From VXNE01 sp965200505 (lineage in GTDB: Bacteria > Pseudomonadota > Gammaproteobacteria > Pseudomonadales > Azotimanducaceae), in contig OZ241343.1 of assembly GCA_965200505.1 (NCBI GenBank), forward strand, positions 3,534,001-3,598,000: a stretch of 64,000 bases of DNA, given 5' to 3'. Shown one piece after another: positions 60,976 through 64,000 of this stretch. A model generated the notes under the pieces. That model saw only the letters and a program-made list of their open reading frames with translations, had not been told where the DNA came from and ran no database searches. Position numbers and translations under genes: made by a program. How positions within the stretch are numbered: position 1 is the first letter of the stretch; each line of letters opens with the position of its first letter.

Positions 60976-61004
60976 GGGTGGGCCCCGGTAGCGGGGCCCC
61001 ACCC
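60976..61004 (+). terminator. Strong hairpin between acyl-CoA dehydrogenase and serine hydrolase genes
   Basis: GGGTGGGCCCCG (60976-60987) pairs with CGGGGCCCCACCC (60992-61004) with one bulged base and a GTAG loop. No T-tract follows. It may attenuate transcription between the two genes or protect the 3' end of the upstream mRNA. Confidence 0.4.
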
Positions 61005-61034
61005 CTCGCCTTGCCCTCCCACGCGGAGCGTTCC

Positions 61035-62225
61035 ATGCAGGTTCGCGCCAACAACCACGATTTCTCGCCGGTGCATGAGGCGCTGGCCAAGCGCATCGAG
61101 GACGATTTCCTCGTCATGGCGGCGACGGTGGTGCTCGAAGGCCAGGACGTGGTGGACCTGCACCTCGCCGGCCACCGTGACCGGGAAGCGGGGGCGCCCA
61201 TCCGCGAGGACTCCATCTACCGCATCTATTCGAACACCAAGCCCATCACCTCGGTGGCCGCGATGACGCTCTGGGAAGCGGGCAAGTTTGACTTGGATGA
61301 TCCGTTGGAGAAGCACCTGCCGGTGCTGGCGGGGCTTAAGGTGTTGCGCCTAGGCGCCACGGACGTGGCAGACATGGCGCCGCTCGACGCGCCGCCGACG
61401 GTGCGGCAGTTGATGTGCCACACCGCCGGTTTCTCCTACGGCTTCCTGATGGAATCGCCGGTGGATGAACGCTACCAAGCGGAGGGCATCTTGGCGGGAC
61501 GCCTGACCTTGGAGCAGATGGTGGAGCGGCTGGCGCGGCTGCCCTTGGCGTACCGGCCCGGCGAGCGGTTCCAATACAGCGTGGCGACCGACGTGCTGGC
61601 GCGGTTGGTGGAGGTGTGGTCCGGGCAGCGCTTCGGGGACTACTTGGCCGAGCGCATCTTCGAGCCACTGGGCATGACGGACACGGGCTTCCACGTGCCG
61701 GCGGCACAGCAACACCGGTTCTGCGCGAACTATGCGCCCGTGGATCCTTTGGACCCGTTGAAGCCCGGCATCGTCGCGGCGCCGGAATCCATCGGCGGCG
61801 GCTACTTGACGCCGAAGCCGTGGCAGTCCGGTGGCGGCGGGCTGGTCTCCACGCTGGGGGACTACACGCGGTTCGTGCAGATGCTGATGGGCGAAGGTGC
61901 CTTGGGCGACGTGCGCATTCTGGACGCCTCCACGTTGGCCGAGATGCGCCGCAATCAACTCCCAGATGGCGTCGCGGTGCAATTTCCCATGTGGGTGATG
62001 CCAGACACGGTGTTCGGCCTCGGTTTCGCCATCAAGACGGCGCCGGCGGCCGGCGAACCGGACACCGCCATCGGCGAATACCATTGGGGTGGCATGGCCG
62101 GTACCCATAGCTGGATGTCGCCGGCCGCCGGCATCGCCGGCATCATCTTCACGCAACGGCTGCCCGGCTTCTGGCATCCGTTCAGCCAAGACTTCAAGCG
62201 CTTGGTTTACGCGGCGGCGGGGTAG
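61035..62225 (+). CDS. Serine hydrolase, beta-lactamase/EstB family
   Basis: Protein of 396 residues without a signal peptide. The catalytic S-x-x-K is S66-N-T-K69, followed by LMCHTAGFSYGF and QYSVATDVLARLVEVWSG (Y-x-x tyrosine region) and a C-terminal HWGGMAGTHSW in place of the K-T-G box, the pattern of class C-like esterases (EstB). It probably hydrolyses an ester or lactone. ATG 61035 was chosen over an upstream non-coding extension. Confidence 0.88.
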   Translation: MQVRANNHDFSPVHEALAKRIEDDFLVMAATVVLEGQDVVDLHLAGHRDREAGAPIREDSIYRIYSNTKPITSVAAMTLWEAGKFDLDDPLEKHLPVLAGLKVLRLGATDVADMAPLDAPPTVRQLMCHTAGFSYGFLMESPVDERYQAEGILAGRLTLEQMVERLARLPLAYRPGERFQYSVATDVLARLVEVWSGQRFGDYLAERIFEPLGMTDTGFHVPAAQQHRFCANYAPVDPLDPLKPGIVAAPESIGGGYLTPKPWQSGGGGLVSTLGDYTRFVQMLMGEGALGDVRILDASTLAEMRRNQLPDGVAVQFPMWVMPDTVFGLGFAIKTAPAAGEPDTAIGEYHWGGMAGTHSWMSPAAGIAGIIFTQRLPGFWHPFSQDFKRLVYAAAG

Positions 62226-62303
62226 GGCGTGGCCCGGCATCCTGCCGGCGGCGGGATTGCGCTCGGCGCTGGTCGGCCGCGCGATGGCGGCCAAACCTTG
62301 GCG

Positions 62304-63719
62304 TCAGGGCTTGTCCCCGCCCTCGAGTGCGGCTCGCAACGCCGGGTACTTTGGCTGGTCGATGGCCAGTTGGGCGGCGACGCTTTGACGCAAGTGCTCG
62401 GCAAGGCCCGGCATGGCTAGGTCGATGCTGCCGTCGCGCAGCCCCAGCGTGAGGCGCCAGCGCAGGGCCGGTAGATCCTCGGTGCTGTGGAAGAGGGCTT
62501 GCAGGCGCTTGGCCTCCGCGGCCCAGGCACTGGGCCCCAATGCGGTCTCGCGCAACGCGATGTCCAACGAGTTCGATGCCACGCGGGCCAGGAAGCGGGT
62601 GCGCCCTTGGGTGGCCGCCATCACCTCGCCGCGCAGGAAGTCGCGTACGCTGGTCAAGAGTTCGTCGAAGCGCGGCATGTCCACTGCGCGTTCCTCTGGG
62701 GGCGGTGCCGGCAGCGTGACGGCGCCGGGAATCAGCAAGTTCACGCAATCCATCTGGCACTCCGAGGAACGCCGCCCGATGCCCGGACGCTCGACGGACG
62801 GGTCCGGGCCGTTGCGGTAGCGGTCTGCCATGGAGAGGCAGCCGACGGCCCACCAGAAGGAACCGAACACTTCCCAGAACTTGACGTGCGCGGGGTCCAC
62901 GGCGCGGCCGCTGGTGTCCTCGTAGCCTTGGAACAAGTCCTCGTAGCTGCCGAAGCCGCCCACTGGCCCGTCGCCACCAAAGCGCCAGGAGTTGGTGCAG
63001 AGCCAGCCCAAGTCGCGCATGGGGTCGCCGATGTGGGCCAGCTCCCAATCCAGCACCGCGACGATGCCGTCACCCGTGACCATCAGGTTGCCGTTGCGGA
63101 AGTCGCCATGCACCAAGCCCGGCGGAACCGCCGGCGGCGGGTGTTCCAAGAGCCAGCGGGCGGTGTAGTCGATCATGGGCTGCGGCGTCTCGAAGGCTTG
63201 GTAGCGCTGCCAGGTTTCGCGCACGAGTTGCGTTGGCGTGGCGCCGGGCAACCGCTCGGCTAACCCCGCCGCCGCCACATCGATGCCGTGGATGCGGGCC
63301 AAGGCCGCGCCGCAGTCATAGGCCAAGCGGCGGCGGGCGTCCGCCAATGCCGGGTCGCGGACGATGCGGGCACCGAGGGTTTCGCCGTCGAGCCACTCCA
63401 TGACGAAGCCGGCACCCAGCCGGTCCGTGTCTTGGAGCACATGGTGTATCTGCGGCGCCGGTACGCCGGCGGTTCGCGCCGCCACCATCAACTTCGCTTC
63501 GGTGGCCAAGCCGAGGGTGCCGTCCGGTTGCGCCCCACCGGCGGCCCGCCGCAACGCGAAGCGGCGCCGGCCATCCACCATCACGGCATCGACGCGATAG
63601 GTTTCTTGGCTTGCGCCGCCCGAGAGCCGCTCGACGCCGGCGACGCCCACGCAGCCGGCGACGGCACCGGTGAGGACGGGTTCCAGGAGCGCTTGGAGGT
63701 CCGCGTTGGTCGTGGGCAT
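62304..63719 (-). CDS. APH-type phosphotransferase (ACAD10/11 kinase-domain-like)
   Basis: Protein of 471 residues. The kinase-like fold is evident: RLSGGASQETYRVD near the N-terminus, the catalytic loop HGDFRNGNLMV and the metal-binding aspartate in VLDWELAHIGDP. After the kinase domain comes a helical extension of about 170 residues. In humans the same domain is fused to ACAD10/11, and a related kinase phosphorylates 4-hydroxyacyl-CoA in bacterial levulinate catabolism. Here it is a separate gene convergent with the serine hydrolase. ATG 63719 has TTGGGGAGG upstream. Confidence 0.85.
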   Translation of the reverse strand: MPTTNADLQALLEPVLTGAVAGCVGVAGVERLSGGASQETYRVDAVMVDGRRRFALRRAAGGAQPDGTLGLATEAKLMVAARTAGVPAPQIHHVLQDTDRLGAGFVMEWLDGETLGARIVRDPALADARRRLAYDCGAALARIHGIDVAAAGLAERLPGATPTQLVRETWQRYQAFETPQPMIDYTARWLLEHPPPAVPPGLVHGDFRNGNLMVTGDGIVAVLDWELAHIGDPMRDLGWLCTNSWRFGGDGPVGGFGSYEDLFQGYEDTSGRAVDPAHVKFWEVFGSFWWAVGCLSMADRYRNGPDPSVERPGIGRRSSECQMDCVNLLIPGAVTLPAPPPEERAVDMPRFDELLTSVRDFLRGEVMAATQGRTRFLARVASNSLDIALRETALGPSAWAAEAKRLQALFHSTEDLPALRWRLTLGLRDGSIDLAMPGLAEHLRQSVAAQLAIDQPKYPALRAALEGGDKP

Positions 63720-63780
63720 GGCCTCCCCAAGGGTTGGGCGAAGGTCAGTTAGAATAAGCAATCCCGCGCGGGGAGTACGC

Positions 63781-64000
63781 ATGAGACTGGCCCTCGTCGC
63801 CGCGCTGTTGTGGGCGGCGTCCGGTGCATTTGCCGAGACCCGGGTCGTCTTCGGCAGCTTTGGGAACGCGGACAACGCCGCGTCGCTCACGGCCCGTGTG
63901 TGGCAGTCCCTTGGCGTGGAGGCTGAGGTTATCACCACGGGCGTGGACGGTGCCCGTCGCCATCGCGTGGTGGGCCCCGCCCATTCCTCTGCCGCCGCCA
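63781..64000 (+). CDS. Secreted protein with SPOR-like repeat (partial, 3' end outside window)
   Basis: The visible 73 residues comprise a signal peptide (MRLALVAALLWAASGAFA, cleavage before ETR) and a segment VVFGSFGNADNAASLTARVWQSLGVEAEV followed by RHRVVGP, which follows the SPOR-domain pattern (F-x-x-x-A and R-V-x-x-G-P) of peptidoglycan-binding proteins. GGGGAG precedes the ATG, and TAGAAT at 63750-63755 is a likely -10 box. The C-terminal part is missing, so overall function is unknown. Confidence 0.75.
   Translation, partial: MRLALVAALLWAASGAFAETRVVFGSFGNADNAASLTARVWQSLGVEAEVITTGVDGARRHRVVGPAHSSAAA

Overview
The window is a stretch of GC-rich bacterial chromosome (most lines roughly 65-73% G+C by eye), densely packed on both strands, with many 1-4 base gene overlaps of the ATGA, GTGA or TGATG kind. 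The gene content is proteobacterial and most likely from a gammaproteobacterium: ZnuD-like and other TonB-dependent receptors, a cbb3 oxidase locus, Yip1 and DUF418 membrane proteins, and many acyl-CoA enzymes. The lineage is an inference; there is no rRNA or marker gene to fix it.

0-13 kb: tail of an unknown gene; an ImmA/IrrE-like protein that has lost its HExxH motif; a zinc alcohol dehydrogenase next to an orphan molybdopterin hydroxylase large subunit; a minus-strand AAA+ ATPase/PD-(D/E)XK nuclease pair beside a 5'-truncated AbiEii-like toxin; a large TonB receptor with a clear sigma70 promoter, leader hairpin and intrinsic terminator; and a three-gene cluster of exported and membrane proteins of unknown role.

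13-28 kb: DUF418 protein, bacterioferritin-comigratory peroxiredoxin, DUF169 protein and enoyl-CoA hydratase (minus); acyl-CoA dehydrogenase and PHP/DUF3604 metallohydrolase (plus); 2-oxoacid:ferredoxin oxidoreductase alpha and beta with a small membrane protein, and an MBL hydrolase (minus); then a second acyl-CoA dehydrogenase, a hydratase and an MFS transporter (plus).

28-40 kb: an accessory patch (small protein plus PIN-domain protein, HsdR-N-like nuclease, AAA-ATPase with C-terminal nuclease), a CaiB-type CoA-transferase/all-in-one biotin carboxylase/aminotransferase operon, and a second copy of the AAA+ ATPase family seen at 6.5 kb.

40-46 kb: a two-gene unit (100-residue Cys/His exported protein plus ZnuD-like receptor with very His/Asp/Glu-rich loops) present twice in direct tandem. 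Both copies encode proteins of exactly 100 and 755 residues.

46-64 kb: cbb3 oxidase genes ccoN and ccoO, then a lower-GC 2.1 kb insertion carrying a polytopic membrane protein on the opposite strand, flanked by a 10-base direct repeat that coincides with the ccoQ start, then ccoQ and ccoP. They are followed by a GH3 glycosidase, an S41 protease with PKD and calcium-repeat modules, an orphan HicB-like protein, tRNA-Arg, a divergent aroA, and a group (LLM oxidoreductase, ACAD10/11-type dehydrogenase, serine hydrolase, APH-type phosphotransferase) that suggests catabolism of unusual acyl-CoAs. The window ends inside a secreted SPOR-like protein.
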